A stretch of 64,000 bases of DNA, taken from Leucobacter sp. wl10. Its GTDB lineage: Bacteria > Actinomycetota > Actinomycetes > Actinomycetales > Microbacteriaceae. This document shows positions 46,009 to 54,863 of this stretch, one piece after another. The position numbers and the translations under genes are program-made. Below the pieces are notes generated by a model. The model ran no database searches. It was not told the DNA's origin and saw nothing but the letters and a program-made list of their open reading frames with translations. Numbering within the stretch: the stretch's first letter is position 1; each line of letters opens with the position of its first letter. Location of the stretch: contig NZ_KZ983991.1 in assembly GCF_003569785.1 (NCBI RefSeq), forward strand, positions 124,001-188,000. Direction: 5' to 3'.

Positions 46009-46797
46009 GTGACTTCCTCCTCCGAGCACCGGCCGCCGCGCGCGAGCGCGTGGTCCTCGCTGTGGCTGCTGAGCCGCCGCGACCTGAAGGTGCGGTACTC
46101 GACCTCGCTGCTCGGATACCTGTGGTCGATCCTCGACCCGCTGCTGATGAGCCTCATCTACTGGTTCATCTTCACCCAGGTGTTCTCGCGCACGGTCGGC
46201 GAAGAGCCCTACATCGTGTTCCTGCTCACGGCGATGCTGCCCTGGGTGTGGTTCAACGGCGCGGTCTCCGACTCCACGCGCGCGTTCCTGCGCGACGTGA
46301 GGCTGGTGCGCTCCGTGTCGCTGCCCCACTGGATCTGGGTGGGCCGCATCGTGTGCTCCAAGGGCATCGAGTTCCTGCTCAGCATCCCGGTGCTCGTCGT
46401 CTTCGCGATCGGGGCGGGGGCGACACCGGGCTGGGGGCTGCTGCTGTTCCCCGTGGCCGTGCTGCTGTTCACCGCGCTCACGCTCGGGATCGGGCTCATC
46501 ATCGCCCCGCTCACCGTGTTCTTCCGCGACTTCGAGCGCGCGGCGAAGCTGATCCTGCGCGTGCTCTTCTACGCGTCGCCCGTCATCTACGGCGCCTCCG
46601 ATCTTCCCGGTTTCGCGCAGCCCTTCGCCTGGTTCAACCCGCTCTCCGGCATCTTCGCGCTGTTCCGCGCGGGATTCTTCCCGGATCAGCTGAACTGGCC
46701 GCTCATCGGCGTCTCCGCCGCGCTCTCGCTCGTCATCCTCGCCGTCGGCGCGGTCGTCTTCCGCCGCACCATCGGCGGCGTTCTGAAGGAGCTGTGA
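46009..46797 (+). CDS. ABC-2 type polysaccharide/teichoic acid export permease (TagG-like)
   Basis: A 262-residue permease with six spans. LLSRRDLKVRYSTSLLGYLWSILDPL at the start is the signature of exporters for lipid-linked wall polymers and O-antigens. AMLPWVWFNGAV and FYASPVIYG are also typical. The GTG at 46009 follows CAGAAT by seven bases without a Shine-Dalgarno. ATG 45970 would add 13 residues. The TagH-like ATPase gene overlaps its stop (TGATG), so the two form the exporter of the envelope polymer cluster. Confidence 0.88.
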   Translation: MTSSSEHRPPRASAWSSLWLLSRRDLKVRYSTSLLGYLWSILDPLLMSLIYWFIFTQVFSRTVGEEPYIVFLLTAMLPWVWFNGAVSDSTRAFLRDVRLVRSVSLPHWIWVGRIVCSKGIEFLLSIPVLVVFAIGAGATPGWGLLLFPVAVLLFTALTLGIGLIIAPLTVFFRDFERAAKLILRVLFYASPVIYGASDLPGFAQPFAWFNPLSGIFALFRAGFFPDQLNWPLIGVSAALSLVILAVGAVVFRRTIGGVLKEL

Positions 46798-47555
46798 TGG
46801 AGGCCACCTCGACCGACGCCGGGCGGACCATCATCTCGGCCCGCGGCCTCGGCGTGCGCTTCCGCCGCAACCGGGGTTCGCGGCGCAGCTTCAAGGACCT
46901 CTTCGCGGGACGATCGCGGCGCAGCCGGCCCGGCGAGTTCTGGGCGCTGCGCGAGGTCTCCTTCGATGTGCGCCCCGGCGAGGCGATCGGCGTCGTCGGG
47001 CGCAACGGGCAGGGCAAGTCGACGCTGCTCAAACTCGTCGCCGGGGTGCTGTTCCCGGACGAGGGCCGCGTTCGGGTGCGCGGCGGCGTCGCGCCGCTCA
47101 TCGAGATCACCGGCGGTTTCGTCGGCGATCTGACCGTGCGCGACAACGTGCACCTCACGGCTGGGCTGCACGGCCTCGGCAAGGGCGAGATCGCCCGGCG
47201 CTTCGAGTCCATCATCGACTTCGCGGGCGCGGAGGACGTGATCGACACCCCGTTCAAGCACCTCTCGAGCGGCATGAAGGTGCGGGTGGCGTTCGCCCTG
47301 ATCTCGCAGCTCGACGAACCGATACTGCTGGTCGACGAGGTGCTCGCGGTGGGCGACAGGGCGTTCCGCGCCAAGTGCTACCGCCGCATCGAGGAGCTGC
47401 TGGCCGAGGGCAAGACCCTCTTCCTCGTCTCGCACAACGAGCGCGACCTGCGCCGCTTCTGCGGCCGCGGCCTGTACCTCGATCAGGGAAGGCTCGTGCT
47501 CGACGCCCCCATCGACGAGGTGCTCGACCGCTACAACAGCGACCACCCCGCCTAG
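46797..47555 (+). CDS. Polysaccharide/teichoic acid export ATPase (TagH-like)
   Basis: A 252-residue ATPase of the TagH/RfbB class: Walker A GRNGQGKST, GVAPLIEITGGFVGDLTVRDN (typical of this export family), signature LSSGMKVRVAFA and Walker B ILLVDEVLAVGD. There is no long C-terminal ligand domain, so it probably exports a finished undecaprenyl-linked chain. It is coupled to the permease by TGATG. Its TAG stop shares CTAG with the stop of the convergent glycerophosphotransferase gene. Confidence 0.9.
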   Translation: MEATSTDAGRTIISARGLGVRFRRNRGSRRSFKDLFAGRSRRSRPGEFWALREVSFDVRPGEAIGVVGRNGQGKSTLLKLVAGVLFPDEGRVRVRGGVAPLIEITGGFVGDLTVRDNVHLTAGLHGLGKGEIARRFESIIDFAGAEDVIDTPFKHLSSGMKVRVAFALISQLDEPILLVDEVLAVGDRAFRAKCYRRIEELLAEGKTLFLVSHNERDLRRFCGRGLYLDQGRLVLDAPIDEVLDRYNSDHPA

Positions 47556-48769
47556 GCCCGTCGCGCCTCCGCGCGGGCGAGGAGCGCCTCGATCGCGGCG
47601 TGGAACCGCGCGGTGGGCGCCCCGGGCGAGGTGTCGCCGAAGTAGTGCTGCGACCAGGTGCCGAGGCGCTCGCGGGCGGCGGCGTCGCCGATCACCCGAT
47701 CCAGCACCTCGGCGATGTCGGGCGCGTCGACCGCGTCGAGCCACTCGCAGACGCTCAGGTACCCTCCCTCGTCGACCGCGGCCTCGGGAGCGGTCGGCCG
47801 CGTGACCATGAGCGGCTTGCCCGTCGCGAGGCGGTCGTACACCATGGCCGAGATGTCGCAGATGGCCGCATCGGGCAGGCTGAGCTGCCACCCGAGCGCC
47901 GGGGAGTCGTCGTAGAGGTGCTGCGCCGCGGGATCCTGCCGGTTCGCCTCCTCCAGCATGGCGATGATGCGCTGGTTCGCCGCCCCGAACTCGGGGTCCA
48001 CGACGCCGCTGCGCGGGTGCGGTCGGTACACGACCCGGTGCCGCCCGGTGGCCAGGAGCGCGCACACGAGCTTCTCGCCGTGCGTGGCGACCGAGCCGTA
48101 GCAGGCCGCGGGGCGGTCGCCCTCCCAGGTCGGGGCGTAGAACACGACCGTGCGATCGTCGGGCTCGAACGGGGGGCGTCCGTCGAGGTGATCGGTCTGC
48201 GGGCGGCCGATGGGGATCGTGCGCTGCGCGACGTCGTAGTCCCACAGCGCCTTCGAGAGCCGCGCCCGCGCCGCGTCGCCCGCCACCAGCGCGACGTCGT
48301 ACGTCTTGTGCTGGTTGCTGGTCATGTACATCTTGTCGCTCTCGCCGTGATTGATGAAGACGTGCCAGCGCCGGCCGTAGCGCATCATCTGGAAGTTGCG
48401 CGTGTTCTGATTCACGTACAGGATCACGTCGAGCCGCTGCTGCTCGATCGCCTGCTCGATGTCGGTCACCTTCGGCACGAATGCGACGTCGAGCCCGCTC
48501 TCGCGCATCAGCTGCCGGGCCCCCGCCGCGTTGCGCGCGAGCACCAGCACCGGCCACCGCTTCGAGAGCCCGCGCAGCGGCGCGTACCACTGGCGCATCT
48601 GATAGATGTTGACGTCGCTGTCGGCGAAGTAGACGCCGACCCGGTAGTGCTGCTCGGGCAGCGGCCCGCGACCCTCGATCATGTCCCGCAGCTCGAAGTA
48701 GGCCCGGCGCCCCTTGAGCACGCGCTTCGCCAGCCGCACGGCGCGCTTCGCATCCTTCGCCAGTTGCAT
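47552..48769 (-). CDS. CDP-glycerol glycerophosphotransferase-like protein (TagF/TagB family)
   Basis: A 405-residue protein. The C-terminal two thirds have the glycerophosphotransferase motifs: FINHGESDKMYMTSNQHK (the HGxxxK-like site), VFYAPTWEGDR, VVYRPHPRSG and DAAICDISAMVYDRL. It would add glycerol-phosphate or a similar unit to a wall polymer. The WHGT site of TagF is altered to NHGES, so the acceptor or donor may differ. It starts at ATG 48769, only 41 bases from the divergent GT2 gene. Confidence 0.82.
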   Translation of the reverse strand: MQLAKDAKRAVRLAKRVLKGRRAYFELRDMIEGRGPLPEQHYRVGVYFADSDVNIYQMRQWYAPLRGLSKRWPVLVLARNAAGARQLMRESGLDVAFVPKVTDIEQAIEQQRLDVILYVNQNTRNFQMMRYGRRWHVFINHGESDKMYMTSNQHKTYDVALVAGDAARARLSKALWDYDVAQRTIPIGRPQTDHLDGRPPFEPDDRTVVFYAPTWEGDRPAACYGSVATHGEKLVCALLATGRHRVVYRPHPRSGVVDPEFGAANQRIIAMLEEANRQDPAAQHLYDDSPALGWQLSLPDAAICDISAMVYDRLATGKPLMVTRPTAPEAAVDEGGYLSVCEWLDAVDAPDIAEVLDRVIGDAAARERLGTWSQHYFGDTSPGAPTARFHAAIEALLARAEARRA

Positions 48770-48810
48770 CCCTCCAGGGTAATCGTTTCTTCCTGTGGGA
48801 GGATCGGGGG

Positions 48811-49851
48811 GTGCTCCTCACCCCCCTGCCGGACTCCCCCGCGGTGAGCTATGTCATGCCGGTGCTCAACGAGGAGGGGTATCTCGAGACGGCGGTGCGC
48901 ACGATCCTCGCGCAGGACTACACGGGAGCGAAGGAGATCGTGCTCGCCCTGGGCCCCTCGCGCGATCGCACCGACGAGATCGCCCGCCGCCTCGCCGCCG
49001 AGGATCCCCGGGTTCGGCTCGTCGCGAACCCGGAGCGCGACATCCCGGCGGGCCTCAACCGCGCGATCGCGTCGAGCCGGCACCCCGTGGTGGTGCGCGT
49101 CGACGCGCACTCGGAGCTCACCCCCGACTACACGCGGCTCGGGATCGCGGCCCTGCGGCGCGAGGGCGCGGCGAACGTGGGCGGCGTCATGCGGGCCGCC
49201 GGCGACGGGCCGGTGCAGCGGGCGATCGCGCGCGGATACAACAGTCCCTTCGGCCTCGGCGGGGGCGCCTACCACGGCGACGGCGCCCCGGGGCCGGCGG
49301 AGTCGGCCTACCTCGGCATCTTCCGGCGCGAGGCGCTCGAGGCGGTGCGGGGCTACGACCCAGAGATCCTGCGCGGCGAGGACTGGGAGCTCAACCTGCG
49401 GCTGCGGCGCGCCGGATACGCCGTGTGGTTCGAGCCCGCGCTCGGCGTGACCTACTGGCCGCGCGCGAGCCTCGGCGACCTCGCGCGGCAGTTCTTCGCC
49501 ACCGGCACCTGGCGCGCGGTGCTCGTGCGACGCTACGGCCGGGCCAACCCGTGGCGGTTCTTCGTCCCGGGCGCGCTCGTGCTCGGGATCGCCGCGGGTC
49601 TCGTCGGCCTGCTGCTGCTGGCACTCGGCGTGCTCCCCTGGGCGTCGGGGTGGCCGCTGCTGCTCGCGCCCGCCGCGGGCTACCTGCTCGGGGTCGCTTT
49701 CGCCGTGATCCGGATCCCCGATCAGCGCGGCGCACGCGACCGCCTGCTCACCGCGGCCACCCTCGTGACCATGCATCTGAGCTGGGGCGCGGGCTTCCTG
49801 CGCGGCCTGCTCCTCGGCGGCGGCCGGGTGGTCGACCGCTCGCGAGTGTGA
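48811..49851 (+). CDS. Family 2 glycosyltransferase with membrane C-terminus
   Basis: A 346-residue GT2 enzyme. The GT-A domain (residues ~10-220) shows VSYVMPVLNEEGYLETAV, the VRVDAHS metal-binding DxD-like site, GIFRREALEAVRGYD and GEDWELNLRLRRAG. Three or so hydrophobic helices follow (about 245-325). It likely builds the linkage unit or side chains of the envelope polymer at the cytoplasmic membrane face. The GTG at 48811 has GGGAGG upstream. Confidence 0.87.
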   Translation: MLLTPLPDSPAVSYVMPVLNEEGYLETAVRTILAQDYTGAKEIVLALGPSRDRTDEIARRLAAEDPRVRLVANPERDIPAGLNRAIASSRHPVVVRVDAHSELTPDYTRLGIAALRREGAANVGGVMRAAGDGPVQRAIARGYNSPFGLGGGAYHGDGAPGPAESAYLGIFRREALEAVRGYDPEILRGEDWELNLRLRRAGYAVWFEPALGVTYWPRASLGDLARQFFATGTWRAVLVRRYGRANPWRFFVPGALVLGIAAGLVGLLLLALGVLPWASGWPLLLAPAAGYLLGVAFAVIRIPDQRGARDRLLTAATLVTMHLSWGAGFLRGLLLGGGRVVDRSRV

Positions 49852-49855
49852 TCGC

Positions 49856-50722
49856 GTGGCCTCCGACGTGCGCCTCACCGCGCTCATCACCGGCGCCTCG
49901 GCGGGCCTCGGCCGTGAACTCGCCCGGCAGCTCGCCGCGCGCGGCGTGCACCTGGTGCTGGTGGCGCGCGACGAGGCGCGCCTCGAGGGCGTTGCCGCCG
50001 AGCTCCGGAACCGCTACCGGGTGCGGGCCGAGGTGCTCGCGGCCGATCTGAGCGAGGGCTCGGAACAGGATCGGGTCGCGGATCGGCTGCGACGCGACGA
50101 CTCCCCCGTGGACATCCTCGTCAACAACGCCGGCTTCGGCGTGCACGACGGATTCGAGGCGAGCGGTATCGCGGATGAACGGCGGCTGCACGAGCTGCTC
50201 TCCTGGGCGCCCCTGCGCCTCTGCCACGCCGCGGTGCCCGGCATGCTGCGGCGCGGGCGCGGCTGGATCCTCAACGTCGCGAGCGTCGCGGCCTTCACGC
50301 CCGCGGGCACCTACGGCTCGGCGAAGGCGGCGCTCGTGTCGCTGTCGCGCTCGCTGAACGCCCGGTACCGCGGGCGCGGGGTGAACGTGACGGCGCTGTG
50401 CCCGGGGCTGCTCGACACCGAGTTCCACGAGCGCATGGGCGCGGATCACCTGCCGTCGCTCCCCCGCGTCGCCTGGGCGCCCGTCGCGCGCGTCGCCCGC
50501 GAAGGAATCCGCGGGGTCCGCCGCGGCCGCGCGGTCGTCGTCTCCGACTGGCGCTACCGCCTCTTCTCGCCGCTCGCGCGCGTGATCCCGGACCGCCTGC
50601 TCGAGCGGCTGACCACGACGAGCGACCCCGGCCCGGCCCGGATCACGACGCCGGCAGCGCGCCCCGCTCGACGAGCGCCTCGACGACCCGCGCGGCCGCG
50701 CGGCCGTCGTCGTGCGGATTGA
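49856..50722 (+). CDS. Short-chain dehydrogenase/reductase
   Basis: A 288-residue classical SDR: ALITGASAGLGRELA (NAD(P) site), the LVNNAGFGVHDGF segment, and the catalytic Ser-Tyr-Lys in NVASVAAF...TYGSAKAAL. The substrate is unknown; its place in the polymer cluster hints at sugar or polyol modification but that is not firm. The last 27 residues are an Arg/Pro/Ala-rich tail that lies antisense to the end of the convergent TagF gene (80-base overlap). The start is GTG, 4 bases after the GT2 stop. Confidence 0.85.
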   Translation: MASDVRLTALITGASAGLGRELARQLAARGVHLVLVARDEARLEGVAAELRNRYRVRAEVLAADLSEGSEQDRVADRLRRDDSPVDILVNNAGFGVHDGFEASGIADERRLHELLSWAPLRLCHAAVPGMLRRGRGWILNVASVAAFTPAGTYGSAKAALVSLSRSLNARYRGRGVNVTALCPGLLDTEFHERMGADHLPSLPRVAWAPVARVAREGIRGVRRGRAVVVSDWRYRLFSPLARVIPDRLLERLTTTSDPGPARITTPAARPARRAPRRPARPRGRRRAD

Positions 50723-53021
50723 ATCGCCCTCGCCAGGCCGCGGCCCGATCCTTCCGCGCCCGGATCCAGTCCGCCTCCGCGCCGCGCTCCGCGAGCTCCC
50801 GCGCGCACGCCACCAGCTCGGCCCGGTGCGCGAGCAGCGGCCCGGGCGCCTCCCGCTCGAAGTCGAACGTGAAGCCGCGCTCGCGATCCCGGTAGGCCGC
50901 GAGATCGGGCACGAAGAAGGCCATCGGCACGCGCGCGATCGAGGCGTCGAACATGATCGACGAGTAGTCGGTGACGAGCATGTCGGCGGCGAGGATCACG
51001 TCGTTGACGTCGGCGTGCCGCGAGGCGTCGAGCACTCGCGCCCCGGCGCCCACCCCGTAGCTGCCGAAGGCGTGCGTGCGCGTGTGGCCGCGGGCCACGA
51101 CCACCCAATCCTCCCCCAGCTCCTCGGCGAGACGGCGCACGTCGAGCTCGTCCACGAGCGTGATCCCGCCGTCGCGCCAGGTGGGGGCGTAGACGAGCAC
51201 GCGCGCTTCCGGGGCGACGCCGAGCGCTGCGCGGGCGGTGCGCACCTCGACCGGGTTGGGCTCCTCGCCCGCCACCGCGCGTGCGAGCCGGTCGTCGCGC
51301 GGATATCCGGTCTCGAGGATCTCTCCGCGAAAGGCGTAGCTGGAGCGGAACTGGGCGGTCGAGTGCGGGTTCTGCGACAGCATCAGGCTCCAGCGGCGGC
51401 TCTCCCGATGGATCGCGATCCGGGTGCGCAGACCCGCGCCCGGCCGGCCGAGGGCGAGGCGCTTGAGCATGGTGCCGTGCCAGGTCTGCAGCACGGTCTG
51501 CCCTCGCCGCCGCCGGAAGCCGTATCTCAGCCAGTCGTTGACCACCAGCAGCCGCGCGTACCGCCGCGCGGCGAACCACTCCCGTCCCCCCACGAGCAGC
51601 GCGGTCGCCCCCTCGGGCACCGACTGGCGCTCGCTCGTCACGCTCCAGTAGCGGGCGAGGCCCGGGTGACTGCGCGCGATCTCCCGGTCCAGCGCCAGCG
51701 GGTTGCAGCCGACCTGCCGCCCGTAGAAGCTCTCGAAGAAGACCGCATCCTCCGCCACGAGCTCGCGGGCCGGCGTGCGGAGACGGCGGATCTCGGCGAG
51801 CACGCGCCGCGCGGCGCCCCCCTCCGGGCGCGCGTGGAAGCGCGCGGCCAGCGCCCGCGCGTCGGCCTCCGCCGCGCGGGAAGCGTGGGATCCGGGAACG
51901 AGCTCCTCGATCCGGGCCGCGACGCCCGCCCAGTTCCGCAGAACCCGGCCCGCGCTCGTCACCTCGAGCGGCTCATAGAGGCCCCGCGTGTTCGAGTAGC
52001 GCTCGAGGTCCGGGGCGAACCAGATGATGGGCCGTCCGAGTCGTGAGAAGTCGAGGGCCAGCGAGGAGTAGTCGGTGATCACGACGTCGACGCCGCCGAG
52101 CAGCGGGGTGGCGTCGCGCACCAGGTCGGCGCCCAGCGCGTGAATGCGGCCCCCGAGGAGCGGCTCGTACGCCCCGCTGCCGAGCGGGTGCGGGCGGATC
52201 ACGAGGCGGGCGTTCGCGCGCTCGAGCGCGCGTCGGATGAGCTCCGCCTCCTCCCCGTCGGGAACCGCGGGATCCGGCTCGCCGTCGCGCCACGTGGGCG
52301 CGTAGAGCACGACGGTCTCGTCCGCCCCGATGCGCGATCCCGCGTCTCCCAGCGCTTCGACGAGGCTGCGGCGGGCCTCGCCGGCCGCGCGGGGGTCGAC
52401 GGCCTGGACCGCGAGCGCGTCGTCGCGCGGGTCGCCGAGCACCCGCACCCGGCCCGGCGCCACCCGGAAGGCCGATCGCAGCCGCTCGGCGGCGAGCGGC
52501 GATCCCGCGACGAAGAGATCCACCTCCCGGGAGCCCGCGAGGTACATGCGCCGCAGCAGCGCGCGCAGCGGGGCGGGGCCGCGCACGGAGGTGGTCACGG
52601 GCGAGTCGAGGTGCAGCCGCTTCAGCGGTGCGCCGTGCCAGAGCTGCACGACGAGCGCGCCGTGCACACCGAAGCGGTTGGCGTCGCCGAGGCCGTGGGT
52701 CACCACGACCTGCCCCGCCCGCAGCGTCGCCCAGTACCCCTGCCGTCCGACGCGGGCGAGCGGTTCGAAGCCCTCGGCGCGCGCGGCCGCGGCCTCGGCC
52801 TCGTCGGCCACGAGCCACGTGATCCGGGCCGCGGGATCCTCCCGGCGCAGCGCCCGCGCCAGGACGAGCGCCCCCTCTCCGACGCCGATCCCGCTGCCGA
52901 ACACCCAGCGCTGCTCGCGCCTCGGCACGAACCAGGAGACGAGGACTGACAGCAGGTACTTGGGAAGCGCGAGCAGCTTCGCGAGATTGCCGCTCGCGAA
53001 GCTGAATCCGGCGGTACTCAT
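50643..53021 (-). CDS. Two-domain CDP-glycerol glycerophosphotransferase-like protein
   Basis: A 792-residue protein with two TagF-type catalytic domains in tandem. The first (about residues 120-420) has WHGAPLKRL, LYAPTWRDG, RPHP and VITDYSSLALDFSRLGRP. The second (about 515-790) has WHGTMLKRL, YAPTWRDG, ARGHT and VTDYSSIMFDASIARVP. Both keep the His, Arg and Ser/Asp motifs thought to bind the donor, so both may be active, perhaps for two different residues of a polymer. The ATG at 53021 has no Shine-Dalgarno. TAAAGT lies seven bases upstream. Confidence 0.88.
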   Translation of the reverse strand: MSTAGFSFASGNLAKLLALPKYLLSVLVSWFVPRREQRWVFGSGIGVGEGALVLARALRREDPAARITWLVADEAEAAAARAEGFEPLARVGRQGYWATLRAGQVVVTHGLGDANRFGVHGALVVQLWHGAPLKRLHLDSPVTTSVRGPAPLRALLRRMYLAGSREVDLFVAGSPLAAERLRSAFRVAPGRVRVLGDPRDDALAVQAVDPRAAGEARRSLVEALGDAGSRIGADETVVLYAPTWRDGEPDPAVPDGEEAELIRRALERANARLVIRPHPLGSGAYEPLLGGRIHALGADLVRDATPLLGGVDVVITDYSSLALDFSRLGRPIIWFAPDLERYSNTRGLYEPLEVTSAGRVLRNWAGVAARIEELVPGSHASRAAEADARALAARFHARPEGGAARRVLAEIRRLRTPARELVAEDAVFFESFYGRQVGCNPLALDREIARSHPGLARYWSVTSERQSVPEGATALLVGGREWFAARRYARLLVVNDWLRYGFRRRRGQTVLQTWHGTMLKRLALGRPGAGLRTRIAIHRESRRWSLMLSQNPHSTAQFRSSYAFRGEILETGYPRDDRLARAVAGEEPNPVEVRTARAALGVAPEARVLVYAPTWRDGGITLVDELDVRRLAEELGEDWVVVARGHTRTHAFGSYGVGAGARVLDASRHADVNDVILAADMLVTDYSSIMFDASIARVPMAFFVPDLAAYRDRERGFTFDFEREAPGPLLAHRAELVACARELAERGAEADWIRARKDRAAAWRGRFNPHDDGRAAARVVEALVERGALPAS

Positions 53022-53050
53022 CGGATCCACTTTAGGCCATCGCGCACGGC

Positions 53051-53092
53051 GACGCCGCGAGCGCGCTCCTCGGAAGGGGCGCTCGCGGCGTC
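53051..53092 (-). terminator. Hairpin downstream of the HtrA gene
   Basis: Perfect 14-bp arms (53051-53064 and 53079-53092, GACGCCGCGAGCGC and its complement) with a 14-base loop start 25 bases after the protease stop. It lies between that gene and the promoter region of the TagF-like gene. No U-tract follows, which is usual for GC-rich actinobacterial terminators. Confidence 0.7.
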
Positions 53093-53117
53093 TGCGTGGG
53101 GTTGTGGGAGGGACGGA

Positions 53118-54773
53118 TCACCACTTGAGTTTGCCCAGTGTGGCCTCCGTCTTCGCGGCCTTGCCGCCTCGCGTGTAGTCGATCGTGACGGTGCTGCCGC
53201 CCGGCTGCATGCGGATCAGCGCGGAGACCGAGGTGCCGTCGACCGCGGGGACGCCGCCGACCGCCGTGATGACGTCTCCGGGCTTCAGCCCGGCCTGCTC
53301 CGCGGCGCCGCCGCGGGTGAGCTCCATGAGCAGGCCGCCCGCGCGGTTCGCGTCCTCGTCGGTGTCCTGCGTCGAGTCCGCCACCGTCGCCCCGAGCAGG
53401 CCGTGCGAGGGCTGGTCGCCCGAGATGAGCTCGTCGGCCACGCGGGTCGCGAGGTTGGCCGGGATGGCGAAGCCGAGGCCGTCGCTGCCTGCGGTGCCGC
53501 CGCCGGAGCCCGCCGCCGAAGCGATGGCCACGTTGATGCCGATGAGCTCGCCCTTGCCGTTGAGCAGCGCGCCCCCCGAGTTGCCCGGGTTGATCGAGGC
53601 ATCGGTCTGGATCACGGGCAGCGTCACGGTGCCGCCCGACTGCTGCTGGGGCTGCTGGGGCTGCTGGGGCTGCTGCGGCTGCTGGGGCTGCTGGGGCTGC
53701 TGCTGGCCCTCGTCGGGGAGGCCGAAACGGAAGTCCCAGGGGAAGCCGTAGCCGTTGTCGCCCTGGCCGCCGCCCTGGCCCTCGTCCTGCTGCGGCGAGG
53801 GATCCTGCGGGATCAGCGGGCTGCCCACCGAGATGCCGCGGTTCAGCGCGCTCACCACACCGCTCGTGACGGTGTTCGCGAGGTTGAGCGGAGCGCCGAT
53901 GGCGACGGTGAGGTCGCCCACGTTCAGCTTGTTGGAGTCGGCCGTCTTGATGGCGGGCAGGTCGGTGGCGTCGACCTTCACCACGGCGAGGTCGGCGTAG
54001 GGGTCGGCGCCGACCAGGGCGCCGTCGAGAATCCGTCCGTCGCTCAGCTTGACGCGGATCTGCGCGTCGCTCGTGGCCGCGCCGTCGAGGGTGACGACGT
54101 GAGCATTGGTGATGATGTAACCGTCGTTCCGGTAGATCACCCCGGATCCGGACCCGCTGGCGCCCCCGCCCGCGATCTCGAGCGTGACGACGCTCGGGGT
54201 CGCAACGGCGGCGACTCCGGAGATCGCGGTGGCGTTCTCCGCGTTGTTCAGGGTGATGGTACCGGTTCCACTGCCCTGCCCCTGCCCGGCCGCCTGCTGC
54301 GTCGCGTTGGAGGCCACGACGGCCGCGACTCCGCCGCCGACCGCGCCGCCCAGCAGCGCGCCGATCGCGAGGCCGGCGAGCAGCGCCCCCGTGCGGCTCT
54401 TCGGCTGAGTCGGTTGGTGGGGCGTCTCGGCGACCCCGCTCTGCTGAGCGGCCGGACCCTGCGCGCCGTACTGGTGCTGGGCCTGCTGCTGGGTCGCGGC
54501 GAAGCCGTGCGGCCCCTGCGGCGGCTGCGCCCCGTACGCCGACGCCTGCGGCTCGGCCGGGTACCCGCTCGGCAGAGGCCGGTGATCACCCTGCGCCGCC
54601 GACTCGGGCAGGGGGGCGGTCGGCTGCGTGTGCTGGAACTGCGGCGGCTGCGGCGCTTCGTCCCGCCCCCCGGCCGGGACGGCATCCGGACGATCTGCGT
54701 CGGATCCCGCCCCGCCGGAGGCGCCGGGAACGCGCTGCGAACCCTGCGGGTCGTACTCGGGGGTGTTGGTCAT
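53118..54773 (-). CDS. HtrA/DegP-type membrane-anchored serine protease with PDZ domain
   Basis: A 551-residue protein for envelope quality control. A long Pro/Gln-rich cytoplasmic region (1-125) precedes one membrane span (about 128-155). The trypsin-like domain has His225 (NAHVV), Asp261 (DLAVV) and Ser399 (NPGNSGGALL), and a PDZ domain follows (about 455-545, GLKPGDVITAVGGVP). Between Asp and Ser sits an unusual 50-60-residue insert with six PQQ units. I chose ATG 54773 (MTNTPEYD), with AAGGGAG upstream. It is 90 bases downstream of the surface protein gene start-to-end gap and may have its own promoter there. Confidence 0.92.
   Translation of the reverse strand: MTNTPEYDPQGSQRVPGASGGAGSDADRPDAVPAGGRDEAPQPPQFQHTQPTAPLPESAAQGDHRPLPSGYPAEPQASAYGAQPPQGPHGFAATQQQAQHQYGAQGPAAQQSGVAETPHQPTQPKSRTGALLAGLAIGALLGGAVGGGVAAVVASNATQQAAGQGQGSGTGTITLNNAENATAISGVAAVATPSVVTLEIAGGGASGSGSGVIYRNDGYIITNAHVVTLDGAATSDAQIRVKLSDGRILDGALVGADPYADLAVVKVDATDLPAIKTADSNKLNVGDLTVAIGAPLNLANTVTSGVVSALNRGISVGSPLIPQDPSPQQDEGQGGGQGDNGYGFPWDFRFGLPDEGQQQPQQPQQPQQPQQPQQPQQQSGGTVTLPVIQTDASINPGNSGGALLNGKGELIGINVAIASAAGSGGGTAGSDGLGFAIPANLATRVADELISGDQPSHGLLGATVADSTQDTDEDANRAGGLLMELTRGGAAEQAGLKPGDVITAVGGVPAVDGTSVSALIRMQPGGSTVTIDYTRGGKAAKTEATLGKLKW
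53641..53706. repeat. 9-bp tandem repeat encoding PQQ units in the HtrA protease domain
   Basis: The plus strand shows CTGCTGGGG repeated, with one unit varied to CTGCTGCGG. On the coding strand this gives six Pro-Gln-Gln units inside the protease domain, before the catalytic serine. Gain or loss of units would keep the reading frame. Confidence 0.9.
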
Positions 54774-54863
54774 CGGGGACTCCCTTCTCGTACGACCAGA
54801 CTGGCCTGCCAATCTATGAATTAGGTTTGCACGCACTGCATGTGATCTGCGGATCGCCGGAAA

